A stretch of DNA of 64,000 nt from assembly GCF_020523985.1 (NCBI RefSeq), contig NZ_JAIVKM010000003.1, forward strand, positions 1 through 64,000, read 5' to 3'. The stretch is from Mangrovibacter yixingensis (lineage in GTDB: Bacteria; Pseudomonadota; Gammaproteobacteria; Enterobacterales; Enterobacteriaceae). The number at the start of each line of letters is the position of its first letter. Positions within the stretch are counted from its first letter, which is position 1. The position numbers were made by a program, and so were the translations under genes. Shown here piece by piece: positions 42,970-52,778 of this stretch. The notes below the pieces were generated by a model. The model worked only from the letters and a program-made list of their open reading frames with translations, ran no database searches and was not told the DNA's origin.

Positions 42970-43065
42970 ATCACCGCCTTAAAAGGGAAAAATAATCCGG
43001 TTAAATCCTGTTTGTCTGCCATGATAGACTATGTCTCTGAATACATCATTTAAACAGGTATAGCT

Positions 43066-43764
43066 ATGAAAGCAGGCATCATTGGTGCAATGGAAGAAGA
43101 AGTTACGCTATTGCGTGACAAAATCGAAAACCGCCAGACAGTTGAACTGGCTGGTTGTGAAATCTATACCGGTACACTGAACGGCACCGAAGTCGCGCTG
43201 TTGAAATCCGGTATTGGTAAAGTATCTGCCGCTGTTGGCGCAACATTGCTGCTGGAACACTGCAAGCCTGATATCATTATTAATACCGGTTCAGCAGGCG
43301 GCCTGGCACCTACGTTGAAAGTGGGCGATATCGTGGTTTCAGACGAAGTTCGTTATCACGACGCCGATGTGACAGCATTTGGCTATGAATATGGCCAACT
43401 TCCTGGTTGCCCAGCTGGCTTTAAAGCGGATGAAAAGCTGGTTGAAGCTGCAGAACAATGCATCACTGAGTTGTCTCTCCACGCGGTACGCGGTCTGGTT
43501 GTCAGTGGCGATGCCTTCATCAATGGTTCCGTTGGTCTTGCAAAAATTCGCCATAACTTCCCGAAAGCAATTGCTGTAGAAATGGAAGCGACAGCTATTG
43601 GCCATGTCTGCCATAAATTCTCCGTACCTTTTGTTGTCGTGCGCGCTATTTCTGATGTGGCGGATCAACAATCGCACCTGAGCTTTGACGAGTTTCTGAC
43701 TGTTGCAGCGAAACAATCTACTTTGCTGGTTGAGCGTCTGGTGCAAAAACTTGCTCAGGGTTAA
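43066..43764 (+). CDS. mtn: 5'-methylthioadenosine/S-adenosylhomocysteine nucleosidase
   Basis: Mtn (Pfs) cleaves adenine from methylthioadenosine, S-adenosylhomocysteine and 5'-deoxyadenosine, feeding methionine salvage and autoinducer-2 formation. The 232-aa protein has the purine phosphorylase fold with [16 protein letters not shown], the NTGSAGG motif, and the catalytic Asp in [12 protein letters not shown] precedes the ATG. Its 3' end overlaps the inferred btuF start, so mtn-btuF-yadS form an operon. Confidence 0.98.
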   Translation: MKAGIIGAMEEEVTLLRDKIENRQTVELAGCEIYTGTLNGTEVALLKSGIGKVSAAVGATLLLEHCKPDIIINTGSAGGLAPTLKVGDIVVSDEVRYHDADVTAFGYEYGQLPGCPAGFKADEKLVEAAEQCITELSLHAVRGLVVSGDAFINGSVGLAKIRHNFPKAIAVEMEATAIGHVCHKFSVPFVVVRAISDVADQQSHLSFDEFLTVAAKQSTLLVERLVQKLAQG

Positions 43765-44575
43765 TCACCTGCTTCTACGTGTATTCTTTTTATTGCTCTT
43801 CCCGGCGTGGCTTATGGCCGCGCCGCGTGTTGTTACGCTCTCACCCGGCAACACCGAACTGGCTTTTGCCGCTGGGATAACGCCTGTCGCAGTCAGCGCC
43901 TGGTCTGATTACCCGCCAGCATCAAGGTCCATTGAACAGGTTGCAAACTGGCAAGGCATCAATATCGAACGTATTGTTGCATTAAAACCTGACCTGGTGG
44001 TTGCCTGGCAGGGAGCCAATGCCCAAAGGCAGGTAGATCAGTTGTCATCATTGGGCATTCATGTTCTGTGGCTTGACCCGCAGAATGTCTCTCAGGTTGC
44101 AGATGCCATTCGTCAGTTAGCAGCGTGGAGCCCCCACCCGGAACAGGCATCAAAAGCGGCAAATACGTTGATGTCAGAATTTACAATACTGAAGAAGCAA
44201 TACGCAGGGACACCACACAAGCGAGTGTTTCTCCAGTTCGGCGGCCAACCCTTGTTTACCACAGGCCGGCACTCAATTCAGAACCAGGTTCTGCAGGTAT
44301 GTGGGGGTGAAAATATTTTCGCCGACAGTGCCGTTCCCTGGCCGCAAGTTAGCCGTGAACAGGTTCTGGTTCGTAAACCTCAGGTTATCCTGATTACCGG
44401 CAATGAGGCACAAATCCCAAAAGTTGAACAATTTTGGCACAATCAACTTTCAGCGTCGGTAATTGCGGTAAATAACGACTGGTTTGAACGTGCAGGGCCA
44501 CGTATTATCCTCGCCGCGCAGCAGATATGCACTGCGCTGGCTGGTCTGCCAGATGAAAGCAAGCCAGCACATTAA
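43751..44575 (+). CDS. btuF: Periplasmic vitamin B12-binding protein BtuF
   Basis: BtuF captures cobalamin in the periplasm for the BtuCD importer. The mature part is clear: [28 protein letters not shown] through to [16 protein letters not shown], a class III binding protein. The start is not. There is no in-frame ATG between the mtn coding region and the end of the signal peptide. I suggest the TTG at 43751, overlapping mtn by 14 bases, which gives a good signal peptide ([22 protein letters not shown]). A CTG at 43769 eight bases after CAGGG, or an ATG at 43703 inside mtn, are alternatives. btuC and btuD are not here. Confidence 0.9.
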   Translation: MLRVNHLLLRVFFLLLFPAWLMAAPRVVTLSPGNTELAFAAGITPVAVSAWSDYPPASRSIEQVANWQGINIERIVALKPDLVVAWQGANAQRQVDQLSSLGIHVLWLDPQNVSQVADAIRQLAAWSPHPEQASKAANTLMSEFTILKKQYAGTPHKRVFLQFGGQPLFTTGRHSIQNQVLQVCGGENIFADSAVPWPQVSREQVLVRKPQVILITGNEAQIPKVEQFWHNQLSASVIAVNNDWFERAGPRIILAAQQICTALAGLPDESKPAH

Positions 44576-44634
44576 ACTCTCCTGTGGGGTGGCCCACTGG
44601 AAAATGTTTTTGCTTAGGCATTAAGAGGAAAACC

Positions 44635-45258
44635 ATGTTGGTGTACTGGCTGGATATCATCGGCACCGCTGTTTTTGCTATTTCAGGTGTTTTGTTGGCA
44701 GGCAAACTGCGTATGGACCCTTTTGGTGTACTGGTACTCGGGGTGGTAACAGCCATTGGGGGCGGCACAATACGTGACATGGCGCTGAATAACGGACCTG
44801 TCTTTTGGGTAAAAGACCCAACGGACCTGGTCGTGGCGATGGTTACGTGCATGCTGACCATTTTGTTAGTTCGCCAGCCCCGGCGTTTACCTAAGTGGAT
44901 CCTGCCAGTGCTTGATGCCGTTGGCCTGGCCGTTTTCGTAGGGATTGGCGTGAATAAAGCTTTCGCAGCAAATACTGGCCCACTGGTTGCCATTTGTATG
45001 GGCGTGGTAACTGGCGTAGGCGGTGGGATTATTCGCGATGTTCTGGCACGGGAAGTACCGATGATCCTGAGAACTGAAATCTATGCAACAGCCTGTATTG
45101 TTGGCGGGATTGTCCATGCGACCGCCTATTACACTTTTGGCGTTCCCCTTGAAATTGCCAGTACGTCAGGAATGGTTATCACACTGGCTATACGCCTTGC
45201 CGCCATTCGCTGGCACCTGAAGCTACCCACCTTTGCCCTGAACGATAAAAACCCCTGA
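44635..45258 (+). CDS. yadS: TRIC family inner membrane protein YadS
   Basis: A 207-aa integral membrane protein with two repeated UPF0126/TRIC modules (GGGTIRDMALNNGPVFWVKDP and GGGIIRDVLAREVPMILR) and about seven helices. Bacterial TRIC relatives form trimeric cation channels; the physiological role of YadS is not settled, and glycine transport has been proposed for relatives. The ATG at 44635 has AAGAGG upstream; the 17-codon extension is rejected. It is the last gene of mtn-btuF-yadS. Confidence 0.94.
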   Translation: MLVYWLDIIGTAVFAISGVLLAGKLRMDPFGVLVLGVVTAIGGGTIRDMALNNGPVFWVKDPTDLVVAMVTCMLTILLVRQPRRLPKWILPVLDAVGLAVFVGIGVNKAFAANTGPLVAICMGVVTGVGGGIIRDVLAREVPMILRTEIYATACIVGGIVHATAYYTFGVPLEIASTSGMVITLAIRLAAIRWHLKLPTFALNDKNP

Positions 45259-45293
45259 CCAACCTGCATGGTTTCGAGCCAACCAAAACAATA

Positions 45294-45315
45294 ACGCCGT
45301 GCAAGCGCACGGCGT
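45294..45315 (-). terminator. Hairpin between yadS and erpA
   Basis: ACGCCGTGC and GCACGGCGT form a 9-bp stem with a 4-nt loop between convergent genes. On the minus strand it is followed by TATTGTTTT, a broken U-tract, so it fits best as the erpA terminator. Confidence 0.6.
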
Positions 45316-45341
45316 CAGGCAAAGCAAAATTAAGCTGATTA

Positions 45342-45686
45342 TCAGATACTGAAAGAAGAACCACAGCCACAGGTGCTTTTTGCATTGGGGTTGTTCACCA
45401 CAAAACGGGAACCTTCCAGCCCTTCGGTATAGTCTACTGACCCACCAACCAGATACTGCAGACTCATTGGGTCAACAACCAACGCTACGCCTTGTTTCTC
45501 GATGGTCATATCGCCTTCGTTTATCTGGTCATCAAAGGTAAAGCCATATTGAAAACCACTGCAACCACCGCCGGTTATATACACACGCAACTTCAGATTC
45601 GGGTTCTCTTCATCCGCGATCAGACTTTTTACTTTATTTGCTGCTGCATCAGTAAACTGCAACGGCAGCGCGACATCATCACTCAT
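45342..45686 (-). CDS. erpA: Iron-sulfur cluster insertion protein ErpA
   Basis: ErpA is an A-type carrier that delivers Fe-S clusters to targets such as IspG/IspH. The 114-aa protein has the three conserved cysteines: one in [11 protein letters not shown] and two in the C-terminal CGCGSSFSI. The ATG at 45686 ([12 protein letters not shown]) gives the E. coli length. The extension to 45749 is rejected. It is a single-gene unit between convergent yadS and clcA. Confidence 0.97.
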   Translation of the reverse strand: MSDDVALPLQFTDAAANKVKSLIADEENPNLKLRVYITGGGCSGFQYGFTFDDQINEGDMTIEKQGVALVVDPMSLQYLVGGSVDYTEGLEGSRFVVNNPNAKSTCGCGSSFSI

Positions 45687-45817
45687 TTTCTGCTCCCAAC
45701 GAAGAAACAACTGACGCAAAACACAGCCTAAACTGGCCAATGGCTTCACACAAAGCGTAAATACACCAGCCTTGCGCCAGTACTTATTGGTGATTATCTA
45801 ATACCCTGGTGAATCGT

Positions 45818-47239
45818 TCAAGTATTCTCCAGCGAAGCGGCCTGTGGTTGAGCCGATTTAGCCTGTGCATCCTGTTTTGCTAATGTACGCGCCAAAATAG
45901 AAGAATACAGCGGTTTTCCGCCTAAAAATTGTGCTAATAGCGTAGCGCCAAGACAAGTGATAATCATTGGCAAAATGAGCTGATAATTATCTGTCATCTC
46001 CAGCACCAGCACGATACCTGTCAGTGGTGCACGCACTGAAGCAGCAAACAGCGCCCCCATTCCAGCAATGGCAAATGTACCTGCTTCCAGATGGTAGCCA
46101 GGGAACCAGGCGGTACAGGCCATGCCATATGCTGTACCAAAGAGTGTGCCCAATGCCAGCATCGGAGCAAAAATACCACCAGGCGCACCAGAGCTAAAAC
46201 ACAATAACGTGGTAATAATGCGGGCAATAAAGATAAATAACAGAGTTCCTACGGCATAGTTTCCTGCTGCAGCAATAGGGATTAGATTAAAGCCGCCACC
46301 AGCTGCTTCAGGTTCAATAAACCCCAGGACACCACACACACCACCCAGTATCCCACCGATCAGTACCCATTTTTTTGTTTCACCACCATGTAAGCGTTGA
46401 AACATATCCTGAGTACGAAAAATAAGTGAGTTAAAAATCGGGCCAACAATCCCGAAGACCATGCCCAGAATGAGGTATAGCCATAATGTATTGACCGGCG
46501 CCACACTGAGCTTACCCACTTCGATTACCGATACTTCTCCATTGAAATAACGGAAAACAATCGTGGACATAATCACGCCAATAAATACGGCTTTAATCGA
46601 AATCAGGCTGTAACGGAATTGCGGACGCATCTCTTCAATAATGAATAAGATCCCCGCCAGTGGCGCATTAAAGGCTGCTGATAACCCGGCTGCTGCCCCA
46701 GTTGCCAGCAATGTATGGCGAGACTCAGCACCACGAATACGGAATATATCGAGCACCATGCGCCCAATATTCCCACCCAGTTGCACAGTCGGCCCTTCAC
46801 GCCCAAGCACCATACCGGCACCCAGCGTACCCAGGCCACCAATAAATTTCACTGGAATGACTCGCCACCAGCGCACTGGACGCAACTCCTCAAGCGCACC
46901 TTCTATTTCCGGAATACCTGAACCACCGGCTTCCTGGGCAAAACGACGAACCAGCCAATACCCCACCATCGCCAGTAATGCTGAGGCAATAAACGCCAGC
47001 GGCCATACCAGAAAATGAGAATCAGCAAAATTGAGTAGCATGCTAACCCGGTAATGTAATACCCAATTAACAGCTTTCTCAAAACCAACCCCGGCAAGAC
47101 CAGCCAGGGTACCTACAACAGCGGCCATAATGAGAACTGCAAGTGGCGTTTTGTCCCGCCTTACCAGACGGCGAACCATGTCGCCGCGCCGTAACCGAAT
47201 AATCTGTTGTGCTTCAAAAGAAGGTGTTTCAGGTTTCAT
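45818..47239 (-). CDS. clcA: H+/Cl- exchange transporter ClcA
   Basis: ClcA exchanges two chloride ions for one proton and supports extreme acid resistance in E. coli. The 473-aa membrane protein shows the selectivity-filter motifs [16 protein letters not shown] (with the gating Glu), and [11 protein letters not shown], plus the internal inverted repeat of the CLC family. No regulatory CBS domain follows, as expected for the enterobacterial form. It is divergent from hemL. Confidence 0.97.
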   Translation of the reverse strand: MKPETPSFEAQQIIRLRRGDMVRRLVRRDKTPLAVLIMAAVVGTLAGLAGVGFEKAVNWVLHYRVSMLLNFADSHFLVWPLAFIASALLAMVGYWLVRRFAQEAGGSGIPEIEGALEELRPVRWWRVIPVKFIGGLGTLGAGMVLGREGPTVQLGGNIGRMVLDIFRIRGAESRHTLLATGAAAGLSAAFNAPLAGILFIIEEMRPQFRYSLISIKAVFIGVIMSTIVFRYFNGEVSVIEVGKLSVAPVNTLWLYLILGMVFGIVGPIFNSLIFRTQDMFQRLHGGETKKWVLIGGILGGVCGVLGFIEPEAAGGGFNLIPIAAAGNYAVGTLLFIFIARIITTLLCFSSGAPGGIFAPMLALGTLFGTAYGMACTAWFPGYHLEAGTFAIAGMGALFAASVRAPLTGIVLVLEMTDNYQLILPMIITCLGATLLAQFLGGKPLYSSILARTLAKQDAQAKSAQPQAASLENT

Positions 47240-47416
47240 GAGTTATCAGTGCGATTAGTAATACAAATGAGGCAGCATTTTACCTGCCCCGCTCAGGTTA
47301 GTCCTGTCCAAAATCAATACATAATGTGTTGTTTTAATCGGGCAAAACTTTCATAACGTTGACCGAATCACTTAGAATGACCCGCACGCTTACATATACC
47401 CTTCAGGAGTCCGTTG

Positions 47417-48700
47417 ATGAGTAAGTCAGAAAACTTATATGCCACAGCCAGAGAATTGATCCCTGGTGGCGTCAATTCCCCCGTCCGCGCTTTTACAGGC
47501 GTAGGCGGTGTACCGCTGTTTATCGAACGTGCTGACGGGGCCAGACTCTACGACGCCGATGGCAAAGCCTATATTGACTACGTGGGTTCCTGGGGGCCAA
47601 TGGTGCTTGGCCATAATCACCCGGCTATCCGTAATGCGGTGATCGAAGCAGCTCAACGAGGATTGAGCTTTGGTGCGCCAACCGAAATGGAAGTTAAGAT
47701 GGCGCAACTGGTGACTGAGTTAGTCCCAACCATGGATATGGTTCGTATGGTTAACTCAGGAACGGAAGCAACAATGAGCGCAATCCGCCTTGCTCGAGGG
47801 TACACCGGACGCGATAAGCTAATCAAGTTTGAAGGTTGTTATCATGGGCATGCAGACTGCCTGTTGGTAAAAGCAGGATCTGGGGCACTCACCCTCGGGC
47901 AGCCTAATTCCCCTGGTGTTCCGGCTGATTTTGCACGTCATACACTGACCTGTACTTATAATTCGCTGGACTCAGTACGCGCTACATTTGAGCAATATCC
48001 CAACGAAATCGCCTGTATTATCGTTGAGCCTGTCGCTGGCAATATGAACTGTGTCCCGCCTCTGCCTGAGTTTCTACCCGGCCTGCGCGCACTGTGCGAT
48101 GAGTTTGGCGCATTACTGATAATTGATGAAGTGATGACAGGATTCCGTGTTGCGCTGGCAGGCGCTCAGTCTTACTACAATGTAGAACCAGACTTAACCT
48201 GCCTTGGTAAAATCATTGGTGGCGGTATGCCTGTCGGTGCGTTTGGGGGGCGGCGAGAAATTATGGAAGCGCTGGCACCAACCGGGCCGGTATACCAGGC
48301 AGGAACACTTTCTGGTAACCCTATTGCGATGGCAGCAGGTTATGCCTGTCTGACTGAAGTAGCACAACCCGGCGTACATGAAACACTGGATGCCCTAACA
48401 ACACAACTGGCTGAAGGCCTCAAAGAGGCGGCGGACCAGGCTGGTATTCCTTTTGTAGTAAACCACGTAGGGGGTATGTTTGGCCTGTTCTTCACGGATG
48501 CGCCAGCTGTCACCTGCTACCAGGATGTAATGGCTTGTGATGTTGAACGATTTAAACGTTTCTTCCATCTGATGCTTGAAGGCGGGATTTATCTGGCGCC
48601 TTCTGCGTTTGAAGCGGGCTTCATGTCTGTAGCTCACACACCGGAAGACATTAATGCCACCATTGATGTTGCCCGTAATGCATTTGCACAACTCGCCTGA
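47417..48700 (+). CDS. hemL: Glutamate-1-semialdehyde 2,1-aminomutase
   Basis: HemL converts glutamate-1-semialdehyde to 5-aminolevulinate, the C5 entry to heme. The 427-aa PLP enzyme (class III aminotransferase fold) has the [12 protein letters not shown] block with the PLP-contacting Asp, and the Schiff-base Lys in [23 protein letters not shown] precedes the ATG at 47417; a TTG just before it is an unlikely alternative. It is convergent with fhuB. Confidence 0.98.
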   Translation: MSKSENLYATARELIPGGVNSPVRAFTGVGGVPLFIERADGARLYDADGKAYIDYVGSWGPMVLGHNHPAIRNAVIEAAQRGLSFGAPTEMEVKMAQLVTELVPTMDMVRMVNSGTEATMSAIRLARGYTGRDKLIKFEGCYHGHADCLLVKAGSGALTLGQPNSPGVPADFARHTLTCTYNSLDSVRATFEQYPNEIACIIVEPVAGNMNCVPPLPEFLPGLRALCDEFGALLIIDEVMTGFRVALAGAQSYYNVEPDLTCLGKIIGGGMPVGAFGGRREIMEALAPTGPVYQAGTLSGNPIAMAAGYACLTEVAQPGVHETLDALTTQLAEGLKEAADQAGIPFVVNHVGGMFGLFFTDAPAVTCYQDVMACDVERFKRFFHLMLEGGIYLAPSAFEAGFMSVAHTPEDINATIDVARNAFAQLA

Positions 48701-48738
48701 TTGCCGTTTTTTGTAACCTCGTAAAGCACAGTGCGAAC

Positions 48739-48768
48739 AGACAGCCCGGCTCACTGGCCGGGCTGTCT
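48739..48768 (+). terminator. Hairpin between hemL and fhuB
   Basis: AGACAGCCCGGC (48739-48750) and GCCGGGCTGTCT (48757-48768) make a perfect 12-bp stem with a 6-nt loop, between convergent genes. No U-tract follows on either strand. The position suggests a 3'-end hairpin for both transcripts. Confidence 0.6.
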
Positions 48769-48775
48769 CCACTGG

Positions 48776-50758
48776 TTAATGAGTTTGCTTGCGTAGTAAG
48801 TAAACAAAATAGGGAGCCCCAATGAAAGTCGCAAGCAACCCGGCGGGAACCTGATAAGGGAACAATAACATTCGGCCCAGCCAGTCAGCAGACATCATCA
48901 ACAACCCACCTAACAGTGCTGCAATGACCAGTTGCGGGAATGTTCTGCGAAATCCCATCATGCGAGTGATATGCGGAGCCATCAACCCGACAAAACTTAA
49001 TGGCCCTATGGTCAGCGTTGCTGCTGCAGTCAGCGCTGCTGCCAACAATAGCAACCCAATACGCACAGGTGTCAGAGCCAACCCTACCGAGCGTGACATT
49101 TCACTTCCCAGCGGGAGTACAGTCAACCAGCGCCTGCACAGTGGTGTAAATGCTAAAAGCACAACCATGATTACAGTTGCCCGGACAGCCTGCTCTGCAG
49201 AGACATTATAAGTTGAACCAGAAAGCCATGTAAGAACTTGTGCCATACGGGGGTCACCGCTTGCCTGAAGCATCATCAACAGCATTGTAAAAGCAGTGCT
49301 GAGCGCCATCCCAGCCAGCAGCATACGTTGCGGGGAAAAGCCCCCTTTCCCGGCAACTAACAAAATCACCACCAATGTAGCTGCTGCGCCAAGGCACCCG
49401 GCTGGCAACAACCAGGCAAACGCATCTCCTGGAACAAAGAACAGCATTAACACCACGCCGAATGCGGCCCCAGAGCTGATACCCAGTACCTCGGGGCTTG
49501 CCATGCCATTCCCCGTAAGACGCTGAATAATACAACCAGCAACAGCCAGCATACACCCGGCACTCAGGGCAGATAACACTCGGGGCCAGCGCCAGAACAA
49601 CAGTGTGTCCAGCTCATGCCCTGTGGCAAAGAACCAGCCATGGCTGTCGCGCCCCAAAGATAACGCCACCCCCGCCAGTAATAACAAGATGCCAGCGCCA
49701 ACCAGAGCAAACCACACAACATGTTGGCGCTCCGGGGTCACACTGTCGCCCTGAGCTAAAGACGGTGCGTTCAGTGAACGCAGGCGTGGCAGTAGCCATA
49801 ATAACAATGGTGCGCCAATCAACGACGTAATGGTACCGGTTGATATTTCACGCCATTCCCGGGTCAATAACACAATAACCTGGTCTGATAACCATAAAAT
49901 CAACGCACCGATCAATGGTGCAAGCAACAGGCGACTGGTCAGCCTGCGGGCACCCAACAGTTTTGCCAGCAACGGCGCAAACAACCCAATAAAGCCAATA
50001 ATCCCGACGGCATTCACAAGCATTGCACTAATGCCAATCGCCAGAATCAATGTGCAAAAACGGGCCAGTGATAACATCAACCCCAAATTACGGGCAACAC
50101 CATCATCCAACCCCAATAAGGTTAACGGGCGTAGCAATAACAAGGTCAGTAATATCCCAACGGCAAGAACTGGCCATAATCGGGTAACGCCCAGCCAGTC
50201 GGTCTGGTTCAGCGCACCTGTGCTCCACAAAAACATACTCTGTAAGTCATCATGGTGAAAAATAACCAAAAGCTGGTTCACTGCACCGCAATACAGGCTG
50301 ACCACCAGCCCCGCCAGAATAAGCGTAACCGGTGACAAGCGCTTGCCCCAGGCGACACCAAAAACCAGTGCCCCTACCAAACAGGCTCCAACCAGGGCGG
50401 AAAATTGCTGGGCAAAAATACCGCCCGGCACAGCCCACAATGTGGATACCGTAATACCCAGTTGTGCCCCAGTCGCCACACCTAATGTAGTAGGTTCGGC
50501 AAGAGGGTTACGCAATACCTGCTGAAATAACACACCGACCAGCCCAAGGCCTGCACCCACCATCAATGACATAGCCAAACGGGGTAATGCGCTGTAGTGG
50601 AATAACATCTGGTTTACAGCGTCAGGGGATGGTGACCAAAATGCAGCAGACCACGCAGAGGCAGGTAATAAAGCTTGTAAATTAAACAGTGTCAGCCCTG
50701 TGCTACATAACAAAATGGCGACGAATCCCCCAAGAGGAACAAGCAAAGTGCGCTTCAT
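48776..50758 (-). CDS. fhuB: Fe(3+)-hydroxamate ABC transporter permease FhuB
   Basis: FhuB imports ferric hydroxamates (ferrichrome, aerobactin, coprogen) across the inner membrane. The 660-aa protein is a natural tandem fusion of two FecCD-type permease halves of about ten helices each; the repeat shows as GxxGLVGVLFQ...RNPLAEPTTLGV in the first half and AGCIIQRLTGNGMASPEVLGISSGAAFGV in the second. Its ATG overlaps the fhuD stop (ATGA). It ends the fhuCDB operon and converges on hemL. Confidence 0.98.
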   Translation of the reverse strand: MKRTLLVPLGGFVAILLCSTGLTLFNLQALLPASAWSAAFWSPSPDAVNQMLFHYSALPRLAMSLMVGAGLGLVGVLFQQVLRNPLAEPTTLGVATGAQLGITVSTLWAVPGGIFAQQFSALVGACLVGALVFGVAWGKRLSPVTLILAGLVVSLYCGAVNQLLVIFHHDDLQSMFLWSTGALNQTDWLGVTRLWPVLAVGILLTLLLLRPLTLLGLDDGVARNLGLMLSLARFCTLILAIGISAMLVNAVGIIGFIGLFAPLLAKLLGARRLTSRLLLAPLIGALILWLSDQVIVLLTREWREISTGTITSLIGAPLLLWLLPRLRSLNAPSLAQGDSVTPERQHVVWFALVGAGILLLLAGVALSLGRDSHGWFFATGHELDTLLFWRWPRVLSALSAGCMLAVAGCIIQRLTGNGMASPEVLGISSGAAFGVVLMLFFVPGDAFAWLLPAGCLGAAATLVVILLVAGKGGFSPQRMLLAGMALSTAFTMLLMMLQASGDPRMAQVLTWLSGSTYNVSAEQAVRATVIMVVLLAFTPLCRRWLTVLPLGSEMSRSVGLALTPVRIGLLLLAAALTAAATLTIGPLSFVGLMAPHITRMMGFRRTFPQLVIAALLGGLLMMSADWLGRMLLFPYQVPAGLLATFIGAPYFVYLLRKQTH

Positions 50759-51648
50759 TTATGTCCCCCCAGCGTTTGGCTCAGGACACGGCCAAAATGC
50801 ATGGCTGAGAGTGTGGCACCATAGAACCAGACTGCCGGAACGAGATGAAAACGGTTCTGGCGAACAAAAGGCATCGACTTCCATAACGGCGTATTGATGA
50901 TGGCTTGCGCTGTTGCATCGTCGCCATGCCCGAAACACAACACGTCGGCATCACGGATATCAGCCAGGCGCTCTATACCAACAATCGCGCTGCCCCAAAA
51001 TGTCATCTCGCCATGCCAGGCGTTTTCAATCCCCAATGGTTCCAATACTTGTTGGAATAGACTGTTATTGCCCAGCACCAGAGCGTGGTGCGACTCAAGT
51101 AAACTCATCAGCAATACCGGGCGTTTGCCACGGTGTGCAAACCGCGGTTTCAGGCTACCGATAAATTTGTCGTAATTTTCAAGATGAGTTTGAGCAGCCT
51201 GTTGCATATCGAGCAATTCTGCCATTTGAACTAAAGAGTGGCGGGCCATATCCAGAGGGCGTTTACCATCGGTGAAGGTAAACCCCTGCCCTGGTGCGAT
51301 GCGGGCCAGTTTGGAAGCTGATGGGCCATAACCCGCAGACCAGACAATCAGCGAGGGTTTCATACTGGCCAATAATTCAAGATTAGGTTCAGTACGCAAT
51401 CCCAAATCAATAACAGAATCTGGCAGTGTCGGCTCATTGACCCAACGGCGATAGTTGGGAATATCCGCCACACCGTAAGGGGTGACACCCAGAGCAATTA
51501 ATAATTCAACTGGTAGCCATTCCAGCGCAGCTACACGTTGAGGGTTTATCCTCTCCGCCAGTGCATTATGCGATTTCAGCCATAACGGTGATGAAGCCAA
51601 CAGCGTGAGTAACTGGCGGCGTGATATAGAAGGGAATAGCGATTTCAT
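50755..51648 (-). CDS. fhuD: Fe(3+)-hydroxamate-binding protein FhuD
   Basis: FhuD is the periplasmic binding protein for ferric hydroxamates. The 297-aa precursor has a twin-arginine-like signal (SISRRQLLTLLASSPLW), then the class III binding domain (RVAALEWLPVELLIALGVTPYGVADIPNYRRWV). I start at the ATG (51646-51648), which shares one base with the fhuC stop (TGATG); a TTG two codons upstream is possible. Both junctions in fhuC-fhuD-fhuB overlap. Confidence 0.97.
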   Translation of the reverse strand: MKSLFPSISRRQLLTLLASSPLWLKSHNALAERINPQRVAALEWLPVELLIALGVTPYGVADIPNYRRWVNEPTLPDSVIDLGLRTEPNLELLASMKPSLIVWSAGYGPSASKLARIAPGQGFTFTDGKRPLDMARHSLVQMAELLDMQQAAQTHLENYDKFIGSLKPRFAHRGKRPVLLMSLLESHHALVLGNNSLFQQVLEPLGIENAWHGEMTFWGSAIVGIERLADIRDADVLCFGHGDDATAQAIINTPLWKSMPFVRQNRFHLVPAVWFYGATLSAMHFGRVLSQTLGGHK

Positions 51649-52448
51649 CAGCAAACAAAACTCACAGGCGCACCACCCGCCGGATGAGGCAAGGTTCCCA
51701 TAGGAATACCGTAGATCCCGCCCAAAATATCAGGCTGCATGATATGCTTAGGTTCCCCCTGGGCAATCATCTGCCCACCACGGAGTGCCACCAAATAGTC
51801 ACAATAGCGGGCAGCCATATTGATGTCATGCAGCACCGCTATCACAGTTAAACCACGTTGCTCACTGAGCCGATGAATCAGCGCCAGTACCTCAACCTGG
51901 TGAGCGATATCCAATGCTGATGTCGGTTCATCAAGCAGCAAGCACTGGCTATTCTGCGCAACCATCATTGCTATCCATGCACGTTGGCGTTCCCCACCGG
52001 ATAAGCTGTCTACCAGACGTTGGGCAAAGGGCTTCAAACCAACCAAAGCAATAGCATCTTCTACATGCTGCCGGTCCTCGGCACTAAAGCGCCCTAAAGC
52101 GCCATGCCAGGGGTAGCGCCCAATAGCAACCAGTTCACGAACAGTCATACCTTCAGCGGGTGGTAACTGTTGCGGCAAATACGCTACACGCCGTGCACAC
52201 GCTTTACTGTTCCATGTTTCTAGTGGAGCTTCACCCAATTTTATCAGCCCATCACTGGGCATCTGGTGGCGACCCAACATTTTCAACAATGTGGATTTTC
52301 CTGAACCATTATGGCCGATCAGGCCGGTAACTTTACCTGGCGGGAAAGTCAGGCTTAAAGGGTGAAGTAACGTACGCCCAGGAACCCGAAACGTAACATT
52401 ATCAAGGCTGAAGGTGATAGGAGTTGTATTGTTCTGTGTATCCTGCAT
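51648..52448 (-). CDS. fhuC: Fe(3+)-hydroxamate ABC transporter ATP-binding protein FhuC
   Basis: FhuC energises hydroxamate uptake. The 266-aa ATPase has Walker A GHNGSGKST, the signature LSGGERQRAWIAM and Walker B CLLLDEPTSALD, and ends GAPVSFVC. The ATG at 52448 (MQDTQNN) aligns with the E. coli start. The frame stays open to 52619 and would add a hydrophobic stretch, but that DNA holds the Fur-box promoter. In E. coli fhuA precedes fhuC; here the next gene upstream is mrcB and fhuA is missing. Confidence 0.97.
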   Translation of the reverse strand: MQDTQNNTTPITFSLDNVTFRVPGRTLLHPLSLTFPPGKVTGLIGHNGSGKSTLLKMLGRHQMPSDGLIKLGEAPLETWNSKACARRVAYLPQQLPPAEGMTVRELVAIGRYPWHGALGRFSAEDRQHVEDAIALVGLKPFAQRLVDSLSGGERQRAWIAMMVAQNSQCLLLDEPTSALDIAHQVEVLALIHRLSEQRGLTVIAVLHDINMAARYCDYLVALRGGQMIAQGEPKHIMQPDILGGIYGIPMGTLPHPAGGAPVSFVC

Positions 52449-52565
52449 GGTGCCAACATCGCCCTGGCGGAGTGTGAATAGAAAAAACCGGTGCAATAGC
52501 ACTTGGTAACATAATGCATTCCCAGCGAGTATTACGCCCAGACAGGAGATAACAGGAACGTAAAC

Positions 52566-52584
52566 GAGAATAATTATTATAATC
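52566..52584 (-). promoter_or_regulatory. Fur box and candidate promoter of fhuCDB
   Basis: The minus strand reads GATTATAATAATTATTCTC, matching the 19-bp Fur consensus GATAATGATAATCATTATC at 15 positions. A -10-like TATAAT (52576-52581) lies inside it, so Fur binding would cover the promoter. I do not see a good -35. The site is about 120 bp upstream of fhuC, leaving a leader without a recognisable gene. Confidence 0.75.
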
Positions 52585-52701
52585 GATGAATAATATGCGA
52601 ACTGGGCTATGTGAAGCAAGCCTGAGAGGTGGGTTTACGTATTGTCGGAAATTTCCCTCGGGCCGGAAAACATATTGCATTCCGTGGAACAGGCAAGAAA
52701 A

Positions 52702-52767
52702 AGCCCCTGACAGCGCCCGCTTCTCCCAAGGGTTTTGAGGGAAACGGTACGCCTTTGCTCAGGGGCT
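52702..52767 (-). terminator. mrcB terminator (long-loop stem)
   Basis: On the minus strand AGCCCCTGA (52759-52767) pairs with TCAGGGGCT (52702-52710) across a 48-nt loop and is followed by TTTTTC. It lies just after the mrcB stop. The rest of the 330-bp gap between mrcB and fhuC holds the Fur-box promoter and the fhuC leader; I see no fhuA remnant. Confidence 0.65.
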
Positions 52768-52778
52768 ATGGCGGTTTG

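Noticed and set aside
52449-52619. Hydrophobic N-terminal extension of fhuC (57 residues with a membrane-like stretch)
   Set aside because: The DNA is AT-rich, holds a Fur box and a -10 element, and FhuC homologues begin at the ATG at 52448. The reading frame is open by chance.
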